13,951 nucleotides of DNA, from the NCBI GenBank assembly GCA_031389585.1, contig JANMSS010000033.1, positions 1 to 13,951 of the forward strand, given 5' to 3'. Positions 5,963-13,318 of this stretch are shown piece by piece. Each line of letters begins with the position of its first letter. The stretch's first letter is position 1. This DNA is from CADEEN01 sp031389585 (GTDB lineage Bacteria; Pseudomonadota; Gammaproteobacteria; Burkholderiales; Burkholderiaceae_C). Position numbers and translations under genes: made by a program. A model generated the notes under the pieces. The model was not told the DNA's origin and did no database searches. It saw only the letters and a program-made list of their open reading frames with translations.

Positions 5963-7489
5963 GTGCCGGCCGCCGCCCCGATCACCCTGCGCGGCAGCGG
6001 CGTCGCGATCGCCGATGTGGTTCGCGTCGCCCGCGGCGGCGCACCGGTTGCACTGGCGGCCCAGGCGCGCGCGCGCGTCGTTGCGGCGCGCGCTGTCGTC
6101 GACCGGTTGGTGGCCTCGGATCAGTCGATCTACGGCCTGACCACCGCGCTCGGTGCCAATACCGGGCAGGCCATACCCGAAGCCGAACGCAGCGAGTACC
6201 AGCTGCGTGCGGTGCGCGCACGTGCCGTCGGCGTCGGGCCGTCGCATGCCACCGAAGTCGTGCGGGCCATGATGTTCGCGCGCCTAGCCGGCATGGCCGT
6301 CGGCGGCTCCGGTGTCTCGCCTGCGGTGCTCGACGCGCTGACCGCGATGCTCAACGCGGGCGTGCACCCGCTGGTGCCGTCGATCGGCTCGATCGGGGTG
6401 GCCGATCTGGCGCCGCTGTCGCACCTGGCGCTGCCGCTGGTCGGCGAGGGCCAGGCCGAGTTCCGCGGCGAGCAGTTGCCCGGGCGCGAAGCGCTGGCGC
6501 GCGCCGGCCTGCAGCCGGTGACGCTGGCGGCGAAGGACGGCCTGGCGCTGATCAGCGCGAACGCGGCCACGGTCGGCCACGCGGCCCTCATGCTGCACGA
6601 CGCCGCCATGGCGCTCGACGCGCTGAATGTCGCTGCGGCGCTCAGCTTCGAAGCCTTTGCCGCCAACCTCAGCCCGCTCGACGCGCGCGTTCAGGCGGCG
6701 CGCCCGGCACGCGGGCAGGTGGCGATCGCCCAGCGGCTGCGCGACCTGCTGGCCGGCAGTGGGCTGTGGATTGAGGGCGCGGCGCGCCGGGTACAGGACC
6801 CGCTGTCGCTGCGCTGCGTGACCCAGATGCACGGCGCAGCGCTCGCCGCATTGCACCTGCTGCGCGACGATATCGAACTCGAACTCAACAGCGCCGCCGA
6901 CAGCCCGCTGGTGCTCTTGGACGCAGGTGAGCTGGTGTCGAACGGCAACTTCCACATCCCGGCGCTCGCGCTCGCACTCGATGGCCTGGGCCTGGCGCTG
7001 GCGCAGGTGGCGATGCTCTGCGTCATGCGCTGCCAGAAGCTGTATTCGCCCGCGTTCTCGGGCCTGCCCTTGCAGCTGACCCGGCTCGGTCCGGCGCACT
7101 CTGGCTTTGCGACGGTGCAAAAGACGCTGACCTCTTTGCACAACCGCATCCGGCACCTCGCCAACCCGGCCTCGCTCGACAGCCTGCCAGTGTCCGAAGC
7201 CGTCGAGGACCATGCGCCGATGGCCCCCAATGCGGTGGCGAACATCGAGTCGATGTTGCAGCCCCTGCGCTACCTGGCCGCGATCGAGTTGCTCAGCGCC
7301 GCGCAGGCGGCGGACTTGCGGGCGGTGCCTGTTGCCACGATGGGTCAGGGCGCGGCCGCGGCCTACGCCGCAGTGCGCGCCACAGTGCCGATGCTGGTTG
7401 AAGACCGGCCGCTCGGGCCGGACATCGAGACTGTGGCCACGACGATTGGCGCCGGTGGCCTGCCGGCCACTGATCTGCTCGCCCTATGA
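5963..7489 (+). CDS. MIO-less aromatic amino acid lyase-fold enzyme, candidate ergothionase or betaine lyase
   Basis: The 508-residue product has the length and fold of the histidine/phenylalanine ammonia-lyase family. Recognisable landmarks are IYGLTTALGAN (Tyr57, matching HAL Tyr53), VQDPLSLRC (Arg284), SNGNFH (Phe330), SLDSLP and VEDHAPM (Glu415, matching HAL Glu414). The MIO site is lost: HAL has GSVGASGDLAPL, whereas here residues 142-152 read GSIGVADLAPL, one residue short and without Ala-Ser-Gly. HAL Asn195 aligns with Ser198, HAL Tyr280 with Leu281, and a Lys (387, VQKTLTS) appears where HAL has a small hydrophobic residue. MIO activates the substrate for ammonia loss, so a MIO-less member needs a better leaving group. 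Ergothionase, a family relative that releases trimethylamine from ergothioneine, fits, as does the importer around it. Translation starts at GTG, 2 bases after the previous stop; the stop overlaps the next ATG (ATGA). It would be mis-annotated as histidine ammonia-lyase. Confidence 0.85.
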   Translation: MPAAAPITLRGSGVAIADVVRVARGGAPVALAAQARARVVAARAVVDRLVASDQSIYGLTTALGANTGQAIPEAERSEYQLRAVRARAVGVGPSHATEVVRAMMFARLAGMAVGGSGVSPAVLDALTAMLNAGVHPLVPSIGSIGVADLAPLSHLALPLVGEGQAEFRGEQLPGREALARAGLQPVTLAAKDGLALISANAATVGHAALMLHDAAMALDALNVAAALSFEAFAANLSPLDARVQAARPARGQVAIAQRLRDLLAGSGLWIEGAARRVQDPLSLRCVTQMHGAALAALHLLRDDIELELNSAADSPLVLLDAGELVSNGNFHIPALALALDGLGLALAQVAMLCVMRCQKLYSPAFSGLPLQLTRLGPAHSGFATVQKTLTSLHNRIRHLANPASLDSLPVSEAVEDHAPMAPNAVANIESMLQPLRYLAAIELLSAAQAADLRAVPVATMGQGAAAAYAAVRATVPMLVEDRPLGPDIETVATTIGAGGLPATDLLAL

Positions 7490-8106
7490 AGTGGCTGCTT
7501 GGCAACTGGGACCAGGTGCTCGTCGCGCTGTACGAGCATGTGCTGATCGTGCTGATCACGATGCTGATCGCCTCGGCAATTTCGCTCGTGATCGGCATCT
7601 GGGCCGCGCGGCGCGAGCGCGTGCTGCATTGGGCCCTGGCCAGCACCGGGATCCTCTACACGGTACCCACGCTGGCCTTTCTGGCGCTGCTGATCCCGAT
7701 CGTCGGGCTGGGTCGCAGCAACGCCATCATCTGCATGGTCGCGTTCTCGCTGATGATCCTGATCCGCAATGTCGCGATCGGCATCCGCGGCGTCAGCGCC
7801 GAGGTGATCGACGCCGCACGCGGCATGGGCATGACCGCGCGCCAGGTGCTGCTGCGCATCGAGCTGCCATTGGCCGCGCCGGTCATCGTGGCCGGCCTGC
7901 GCATTGCGACGGTGACTGTGGTGAGTGTCGCGGTCGTCGCGGCCTACGTGAACGCCGGCGGGCTGGGCACGCTGATCTTCAGCGGCATCAGCAACAACCA
8001 CGGCCCCAAGATCTGGGTCGGCGCGCTCACCGCATGCGCGTTGGCGATCGTCACCGACACGGCCCTGGCCGGGTTCGAAAGACGGCTGCGCCAGCGCGCC
8101 GTCTGA
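7486..8106 (+). CDS. Quaternary-amine ABC transporter permease 1 (OpuC/OsmU type)
   Basis: This 206-residue inner-membrane protein has about five to six hydrophobic segments and is of normal size for OpuCB/OpuCD or YehW/YehY permeases. The EAA loop that docks on the ATPase is visible as VIDAARGMGMTARQVLLRIELP, quoted here as DAARGMGMT and LRIELPLAAPVIVAG. The downstream AAYVNAGGLGTLIFSGI segment is also typical. The start overlaps the lyase stop by four bases (ATGA), so lyase and transporter are translationally coupled. It forms the membrane pore together with the next permease. Confidence 0.9.
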   Translation: MKWLLGNWDQVLVALYEHVLIVLITMLIASAISLVIGIWAARRERVLHWALASTGILYTVPTLAFLALLIPIVGLGRSNAIICMVAFSLMILIRNVAIGIRGVSAEVIDAARGMGMTARQVLLRIELPLAAPVIVAGLRIATVTVVSVAVVAAYVNAGGLGTLIFSGISNNHGPKIWVGALTACALAIVTDTALAGFERRLRQRAV

Positions 8107-8126
8107 GGCTTGCGGCGCGACCACCC

Positions 8127-8774
8127 ATGATCTTCGTCGAGGCCTGGCAATTCATCGTCCTGCATCCGCAGCGCTTTCTCGACGCGCTGATCACGCATGT
8201 CGAGTTGTCGGCCGCGGCCCTGGGCCTGGCGATCCTGATCGCGGTGCCGCTGGGCGTCTGGTTGTCGGTGCACCCGCGTTCGGCACAGGCGGCAATCGCC
8301 GGCGCCAATGTCGGCCGCACCCTGCCCTCGCTGGCGGTGCTTGCGCTGGCCATGCCCTTGCTCGGCACCGGTTTTGCGCCGGCACTGTTTGCGCTGACGC
8401 TGCTGGCCCTGCCACCGATCCTGATCAACACCTGGACCGCCGTGCGCCAGGTCGACCCCGATGTGGTCGATGCGGCGCGCGGCATGGGCATGACCCGCGG
8501 CGAGATCATTCGCAGCGTGGAGTTGCCACTGTCGCTACCGGTCATCTTTGCCGGCATCCGCACGGCGGCAGTCCAGGTCGTGTCGGGCGCGGTGCTGGCC
8601 TCCTACATCGGCGGCGGCGGCCTGGGCGACTTCATCACCACCGGCATCGCGATGATGGCCATGCCGCAATTGATCGTCGGCGCGATTCCAGCGACGCTGC
8701 TGTCGATTGGCGTTGACCGCCTGTTCGGCGCGCTGCAGCGGGCGTTGACACCCCCCGGGATGCGCGACGCATGA
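8127..8774 (+). CDS. Quaternary-amine ABC transporter permease 2 (OpuC/OsmU type)
   Basis: The 215-residue second permease starts at the ATG at 8127. The frame is open further upstream, but that part only shadows the lyase and first permease genes. It shows the same architecture and an EAA loop (VDAARGMGMTRGEIIRSVEL), followed by SYIGGGGLGDFITTGIAMM. The N-terminus IFVEAWQFIVLHPQRFLDAL resembles OpuCB-type permeases, whose N-terminus begins with a short amphipathic stretch. The two permeases share only the core motif, so the transporter is probably a heterodimer. The stop overlaps the ATPase start by four bases (ATGA). The gap to the previous gene is 20 bases. Confidence 0.9.
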   Translation: MIFVEAWQFIVLHPQRFLDALITHVELSAAALGLAILIAVPLGVWLSVHPRSAQAAIAGANVGRTLPSLAVLALAMPLLGTGFAPALFALTLLALPPILINTWTAVRQVDPDVVDAARGMGMTRGEIIRSVELPLSLPVIFAGIRTAAVQVVSGAVLASYIGGGGLGDFITTGIAMMAMPQLIVGAIPATLLSIGVDRLFGALQRALTPPGMRDA

Positions 8775-9715
8775 TTGAACTCGAGGCCCTGACCAAACGC
8801 TTCGCAGGCGCGCAGCGCCCGGCGGTCGACCACCTGAGCCTGTCGATTCCTGCCGGCGAAGTCTGCGTGCTGATCGGCCCCTCGGGCTGCGGCAAGACGA
8901 CCACGATGCGCATGATCAACCGCATGATCGAACCCGACGCTGGGCGGATCCACGTTGCCGGGCGCGATGTGATGGCACTCGATGCGGTCGAGCTGCGGCG
9001 CAGCGTCGGCTACGTGATCCAGCATGTCGGCCTGTTCCCGCATTGGTCGATTGCCGAGAACGTGGCCACCGTGCCGCGCCTGTTGGGTTGGAACGAGGCG
9101 CGCATCACGCGCCGCGTTGATGAGTTGATGACGCTGGTGGGCATGGACCCGGCGCAGTACCGCGCGCGCTTCCCACGCGAGCTCTCAGGCGGGCAGAAGC
9201 AGCGCGTTGGTGTGGCGCGTGCGCTGGCCGCCGACCCGCCGGTGATGTTGATGGACGAGCCCTTCGGCGCCATTGACCCGATCACGCGCGCCCGGTTGCA
9301 AGACGAGTTCCTGAAAATCCTGCAGGCCTTGAAGAAGACGATCGTCTTCGTGACCCACGACATCGACGAGGCCCTCAAGCTCGGCGACCGCATCGCCATT
9401 CTTCGCGATGGCGCGCTGGTTCAGTACGACACGCCGCAGGCCCTGCTCGCCCGACCGGCCGATGCCTTCGTCGAAGCCTTTGTCGGTGCCGACCGGACGC
9501 TGCGACAGCTCGCCCTGGTGCGCGCCGACGCGGCGTGCGGGCCGGTTGTACCGTTGGACCACGCACACCATATCGCCGGCGCGGCGAACCTGCGCGAAGC
9601 CCTGGCCACCATGCTGGCGGCGGGTGTCGACAGCCTGGCGGTGGTCGACGCCGGCGGTGCGGTGCAGGGCGTGGTGACGATGGCCGGTCTGCGCGAGCGC
9701 ACGCTCAAGCGCTGA
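8771..9715 (+). CDS. Quaternary-amine ABC transporter ATP-binding protein with a C-terminal CBS-like domain
   Basis: This 314-residue ATPase is of the OpuCA/ProV/YehX kind. Walker A GPSGCGKTT lies at 36-44, a Q-loop in VIQHVGLFPH, the signature LSGGQKQR at 138-145, Walker B VMLMDEP with Asp162/Glu163, and the H-loop His196 in VFVTHD. After the ATPase core, residues from about 250 to the end contain one CBS-like unit (NLREALATMLAAGVDSLAVV, then GVVTMAGLRER). Many OpuCA/ProV homologues carry two CBS motifs used as an ionic-strength or nucleotide sensor; a single unit argues for a scavenging role over osmoprotection, though dimerisation could restore a pair. It is the last gene of the operon. 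Its 3' end overlaps the convergent glgA gene by 11 bases and no terminator is visible. Confidence 0.92.
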   Translation: MIELEALTKRFAGAQRPAVDHLSLSIPAGEVCVLIGPSGCGKTTTMRMINRMIEPDAGRIHVAGRDVMALDAVELRRSVGYVIQHVGLFPHWSIAENVATVPRLLGWNEARITRRVDELMTLVGMDPAQYRARFPRELSGGQKQRVGVARALAADPPVMLMDEPFGAIDPITRARLQDEFLKILQALKKTIVFVTHDIDEALKLGDRIAILRDGALVQYDTPQALLARPADAFVEAFVGADRTLRQLALVRADAACGPVVPLDHAHHIAGAANLREALATMLAAGVDSLAVVDAGGAVQGVVTMAGLRERTLKR

Positions 9716-11210
9716 CGAGGCCGTGGTAGAGCGCAAGGTAGCTCGCCGCCGCCGTGTCCCAGCCGAAGCGCTGGTCCATGGCGCGACGGCGCACCGTGCG
9801 CCAGTCGCGCGGCCGGGCCCACAGGGCAAAGGCGCGGCGCAGGGCGCGGGTGAGTTCGGCTGCGTCGAAGCGATCGAACACGAATCCGGTGGCCCGCTCG
9901 TCGGCCATGTCCTCCAGCGTGCAATCGACCACCGTGTCAGCCAAGCCGCCGGTGCGGTGCACGAGAGGCAGGCTGCCATATTTCAAGGCATACAGCTGCG
10001 TCAGGCCGCAGGGCTCGAATCGCGAAGGCACCAGCGTGACATCACTGGCGGCAAAAATGCGGTGTGACAACGCCTCGTCGTAGCCCTGGCGCAGGGCCAC
10101 TTGCCGCGGGTGGGCCTGGGCGGCTCGCGCAAAGGCAGCTTCAAGGTCCGCGTCGCCGGTACCGAGCACGACCAGTTGCCCGCCGCGCTCGACGATAGCC
10201 GGCAGCGCCTCGGCCACCAGGTGCAGGCCTTTCTGTTCGGTCAGGCGGCTGACGACCGTGAACAGCGGCGCATCGTTCTGCACCGCGAGACCACAGTCGC
10301 GCTGCAGTGCCGTCTTGCACGCCACCTTGCCGGTCATTTTCTCGGCGCTGTAGCGGCGTGCGATCGCCGTGTCGTCAGTCGGGTTCCACACCGATGCGTC
10401 AACGCCGTTCAAGATGCCCGACAACAAGGCACTGCGCTCGCGCAACAGCCCGTCCAGCCCGCAGCCCAGCTCCGTGCCCTGGATTTCAAGCGCATAGCCC
10501 GGGCTCACGGTGGTGATGCGGTCGGCGTAAAAGATACCGGCCTTCATGAACGCGACCTGGCCGTGGAACTCCACGCCATGCAAGGTATAGGCCTCGGCCG
10601 GCAGGCCCAGCTCGCCGAACACCGTCGGCGCAAACAAACCCTGGTAGGCCAGGTTGTGTACCGTAAAGACGCTGCGCGCATGGCTAGCGCCTGCGGCACG
10701 CGAGAACGCCAGGTACGCGGGCGCAAGCCCGGCATGCCAGTCATGGCCGTGCACGACCTGCGGCAACCAGCCGGGATCGAGCCCCTCGGCAAGCCGCGTG
10801 GCGGCCAGTCCAAGCAACGCAAAGCGCCGGTGGTTGTCGGCGTAGGCCGCGCCACTCGCGTCGCCGTAGGGGTTGCCGGGACGGGAATACAACGCATCGT
10901 GATGCACCAGATAGGCCGGCACGCCTCGCAGCGAGGGCGCGGCGAAGCGGCCCGCCAGCAGCCGGGCCGGTGCGCCGCCCCACGGCGCGGCAATCTGCCC
11001 CATCTCACGCATGTCCGTCAGCGCCGCCTCGATCGACGGGAACGCCGGCAACAGGACGCGCGCATCGGCGCCCGCCTGAGCCAGTGCGGCCGGCAAAGCG
11101 CCGAGCACATCGGCCAGGCCGCCGGTCTTGAGCACTGGGAAGATTTCGGCGCCGACGTGCAGCACGCGCAGTGCTGCCGCCTTGCGCCGCGACAGCGCAG
11201 GCAGGATCAC
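9705..11210 (-). CDS. glgA: Glycogen synthase (ADP-glucose dependent, GT5)
   Basis: GlgA transfers glucose from ADP-glucose to the growing alpha-1,4-glucan in the cytoplasm. The 501-residue product shows the ADP-binding KTGGLADV motif with Lys28-Gly31, then HGHDWHAGLAPAY, FTVHNLAYQG, GILNGVDASVWNP and SRLTEQKGL. The C-terminal catalytic segment PSRFEPCGLTQLYALKYG is followed by RTGGLADTV. The chosen start is a GTG at 11210 whose last two bases are the first two of the glgC stop (GTGA), giving translational coupling and placing RVLHVGAEIFP at the expected N-terminal position. An open frame continues upstream to 11576 but only shadows glgC. Both glycogen genes together support an intact route from glucose-1-phosphate to glycogen; the branching enzyme is not in the window. 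Confidence 0.93.
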   Translation of the reverse strand: MILPALSRRKAAALRVLHVGAEIFPVLKTGGLADVLGALPAALAQAGADARVLLPAFPSIEAALTDMREMGQIAAPWGGAPARLLAGRFAAPSLRGVPAYLVHHDALYSRPGNPYGDASGAAYADNHRRFALLGLAATRLAEGLDPGWLPQVVHGHDWHAGLAPAYLAFSRAAGASHARSVFTVHNLAYQGLFAPTVFGELGLPAEAYTLHGVEFHGQVAFMKAGIFYADRITTVSPGYALEIQGTELGCGLDGLLRERSALLSGILNGVDASVWNPTDDTAIARRYSAEKMTGKVACKTALQRDCGLAVQNDAPLFTVVSRLTEQKGLHLVAEALPAIVERGGQLVVLGTGDADLEAAFARAAQAHPRQVALRQGYDEALSHRIFAASDVTLVPSRFEPCGLTQLYALKYGSLPLVHRTGGLADTVVDCTLEDMADERATGFVFDRFDAAELTRALRRAFALWARPRDWRTVRRRAMDQRFGWDTAAASYLALYHGLVSA

Positions 11211-12484
11211 AAGCGCGCCAACATTTCGCGGGTGATCAGCACCACGCCGTCGTCGGTGCGCTCGAAGCGCGCAGCGTCGCTTGCCGCGTCTTCGCCGACC
11301 ACCATGCCTTCGGGCAATGTGCAGCCGCGGTCGATCACGACTTTGCGCAAGCGGCAGGTGCGTTCGATCGTCACGCCGGGCAGGATGACAGCCTGATCGA
11401 TGTTGCAAAACGAATCGATGCGCACGTTGGAGAACAGCACCGTATTGGCCACATGCGAGCCGCTGACGATGCAGCCGCCGGACACGAGCGTGTTGACCGT
11501 CATGCCGTGAGAACCGTTGCGGTCGGGGATGAACTTGGCCGGCGGCAGTTGGCGCTGATGCGTCCAGATCGGCCACTCGGTGTCGTAGATGTCGAGTTCG
11601 GGGTTGATCGTGGCCAGATCAAGATTGGCCGACCAGAAGGCATCGATGGTGCCGACGTCGCGCCAGTACGGTGGCGCGCCGTTGGGGTTGGCGATGCAGC
11701 TCATGCCGAACGGGTGCGCCAGCGCGCGGCCCTCGGCCACGACGCGCGGGATCACGTCCTTGCCAAAGTCGTGTTTGGAACAGGCGTCGGCAAGGTCCTG
11801 TTCGAGCAACTGGTAGAGATAGTCGGCATCGAAGACATAGATGCCCATGCTGGCTAGCGCCACATCCGCATTGCCGGGCATCGGCGGCGGGTCGGCAGGC
11901 TTCTCGACCCATCTGACGATCTTGCGTTGCTCATCGACCGCCATCACGCCGAACGCGCTGGCTTCCATGCGCGGCACTTCGATGCAACCGACGGTGCAGC
12001 CATTGCCGCGCTGCACATGGTCTTCGAGCATCAGCGAGTAGTCCATCTTGTAGACATGGTCGCCGGCGAGCACGACGATGTATTCGGGCTTGGACGACTG
12101 GATGATGTCCAGGTTCTGGAACACGGCATCGGCCGTACCGCGGTACCAATGCTCTTCATCCACGCGCTGTTGCGCCGGCAGCAGGTCGACCATCTCGTTC
12201 AGCTCGGCGCGCAGGAAGCTCCAGCCGCGCTGGATATGGCGCAGCAGAGAGTGGCTCTTGTACTGGGTGACGACGCCGATGCGCCGGATTCCCGAGTTGA
12301 CGCAGTTGGACAGCGCGAAGTCAATGATGCGGAACTTGCCGCCGAAGTACACCGCTGGCTTGGCGCGCTTGTTGGTCAGCTGCTTCAGCCGCGAGCCTCG
12401 GCCACCGGCCAGCACCAGCGCCACCGTGCGGCGCACGAGCTGGTGCGGTTGCGAGCCTGAAGCGGCAGTGGCTTGTCGATCCAT
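11207..12484 (-). CDS. glgC: Glucose-1-phosphate adenylyltransferase
   Basis: GlgC makes ADP-glucose from ATP and glucose-1-phosphate, the committed step of bacterial glycogen synthesis. The 425-residue product is close to the 431 of E. coli. The nucleotidyltransferase core has LAGGRGSRL at 25-33, KRAKPAVYFGGKFRIIDF, ALSNCVNSGIRRIG, WYRGTADAVFQN and AGDHVYKMDY. The C-terminal left-handed beta-helix has VSGGCIVSGSHV, VLFSNVRIDSF and AVILPGVTI. Lys39, the fructose-1,6-bisphosphate contact in E. coli, is conserved at the same number, which suggests activation by glycolytic intermediates. The ATG at 12484 is chosen because GGGGAG lies 7 bases upstream and the family N-terminus fits; the in-frame ATG at 12625 adds 47 residues unlike the family. 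It is the first gene of a glgC-glgA unit. Confidence 0.94.
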   Translation of the reverse strand: MDRQATAASGSQPHQLVRRTVALVLAGGRGSRLKQLTNKRAKPAVYFGGKFRIIDFALSNCVNSGIRRIGVVTQYKSHSLLRHIQRGWSFLRAELNEMVDLLPAQQRVDEEHWYRGTADAVFQNLDIIQSSKPEYIVVLAGDHVYKMDYSLMLEDHVQRGNGCTVGCIEVPRMEASAFGVMAVDEQRKIVRWVEKPADPPPMPGNADVALASMGIYVFDADYLYQLLEQDLADACSKHDFGKDVIPRVVAEGRALAHPFGMSCIANPNGAPPYWRDVGTIDAFWSANLDLATINPELDIYDTEWPIWTHQRQLPPAKFIPDRNGSHGMTVNTLVSGGCIVSGSHVANTVLFSNVRIDSFCNIDQAVILPGVTIERTCRLRKVVIDRGCTLPEGMVVGEDAASDAARFERTDDGVVLITREMLARL

Positions 12485-12700
12485 AGCATCACTCCCCGGC
12501 GCCGTCGGTGCGCCTGCGAACATTCTGCGACAGACATCGTCATACCGGCATGAGGGCACACCCGAAATGAGTTGACGGATGGGCATCGTGACCGACACCT
12601 GTATCCCGTAGATGTATGGTCGCAAACTCGCCAGTCGACTGCCCTAGAGACCATCCGCTGGCCGTCCAACAATAGCGTACGCTGACTCGGAGGTGAGATC
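12485..12700. other. Divergent intergenic region at the edge of the accessory segment
   Basis: These 216 bases separate glgC (minus) from the GT51 gene (plus). They must hold both promoters, yet I see no convincing -35/-10 pair in either direction. A TTGACG at 12572-12577 has no matching -10 at normal spacing. GGGGAG at 12497-12492 (minus) is the glgC ribosome-binding site. The GC-rich character of the chromosome fades here and the segment to the right is more AT-rich, so the left edge of the accessory segment probably lies within this region. Confidence 0.5.
12689..12696 (+). promoter_or_regulatory. Ribosome-binding site GGAGGTGA that decides a TTG start
   Basis: GGAGGTGA is a near-perfect match to the anti-Shine-Dalgarno complement. 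With 7 bases between GGAGG and TTG at 12701, it supports the rare TTG start codon of the GT51 gene over later ATG or GTG codons. Confidence 0.8.
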
Positions 12701-13309
12701 TTGCTTGGCGTAGTCGATCGTTTGCTAGGTGTTGGCCTCTTCTGCCTCGCTCGTCTCTTCTACAGGGCTGAGATCGAGAATGTGCTCTCCAGCCTGGAAC
12801 GACAACTATCCAGAGTCGATCGATTTGGTGACCACGCTTCGTTCAGACATGCGGTCAATGCGCTGATTGCAGCCGAGGATCGGCGATTCATGAGCCACTC
12901 TGGCGTGGACGTCAGGGGTGTTGCACGCGCCTTCGCCGTCTATGTGAGTCGGCGTCGGTTGCAGGGAGCGAGCACGATCACTCAACAACTCGTTCGGGTG
13001 GTAACGCGGGACTACCGTCGCTCCGTGGAGCGGAAGTTGAAGGAGCTGTGTATCGCATGTGTCGTCGACCGCCGTGTGTCGAAAATAGACCAAGCAGAGC
13101 TCTATCTTGTGCTTGGCTACTACGGCTGGCGAATGAATGGGCTGCGACAAGCCCTCTTACGTTTGAGCTTCGCTCTTCCGCTTAAAAGGTTGGAGGCTGC
13201 GCAACTCGTCGCAAGGCTGCGCTACCCAGAGCCAGCTAGCCCAACGTTGGAACAGGCGTCAATGATTAACAGGCGAGCCAATTACATTGCCGCTCGCATG
13301 GAAGGGTGA
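12701..13309 (+). CDS. Small monofunctional peptidoglycan glycosyltransferase (GT51)
   Basis: GT51 enzymes polymerise lipid II into glycan strands on the outer face of the inner membrane. All signature motifs are visible in this 202-residue protein. Motif 1 AAEDRRFMSHSGVD holds the catalytic Glu59, motif 2 GASTITQQL is at 89-97, and motif 3 ERKLKELCIA holds the second catalytic Glu115. Motif 4 is in the SKIDQAELYLVLGYYG region and motif 5 is AAQLVARLRYPEPASP. A short hydrophobic stretch near residues 8-20 could be a weak membrane anchor. It is shorter than MtgA (about 240) and lacks a transpeptidase domain. Base composition is lower in GC than the rest of the window and the start is TTG, both signs of acquired DNA. 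The next gene follows after 9 bases, so the two form a pair. It may be a cell-wall enzyme recruited to an accessory system; that is inference. Confidence 0.85.
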   Translation: MLGVVDRLLGVGLFCLARLFYRAEIENVLSSLERQLSRVDRFGDHASFRHAVNALIAAEDRRFMSHSGVDVRGVARAFAVYVSRRRLQGASTITQQLVRVVTRDYRRSVERKLKELCIACVVDRRVSKIDQAELYLVLGYYGWRMNGLRQALLRLSFALPLKRLEAAQLVARLRYPEPASPTLEQASMINRRANYIAARMEG

Positions 13310-13318
13310 GGCGTATTT

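Noticed and set aside
7212..8126. Long open frame upstream of permease 2
   Set aside because: It is an Arg-rich out-of-frame reading of the lyase and permease 1; the real start is the ATG at 8127.
10101..11396. Plus-strand open frame of 431 codons opposite glgA
   Set aside because: Antisense shadow of glgA and glgC with low-complexity Arg/Gln/Ala content and no recognisable domain.
9705..11576. Longer GlgA reading frame starting at 11576 (623 residues)
   Set aside because: The first 122 residues are Arg/His-rich shadow of glgC and unlike any GlgA; the GTG at 11210, overlapping the glgC stop, gives the normal N-terminus.
12572..12602. TTGACG as a -35 box for the GT51 gene
   Set aside because: No TATAAT-like hexamer at 16-18 bases; the nearest TATCCC is too far away.
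11207..12625. GlgC start at 12625 (472 residues)
   Set aside because: The extra 47 residues do not resemble the family, and the ATG at 12484 has GGGGAG at ideal spacing and preserves E. coli residue numbering through Lys39.
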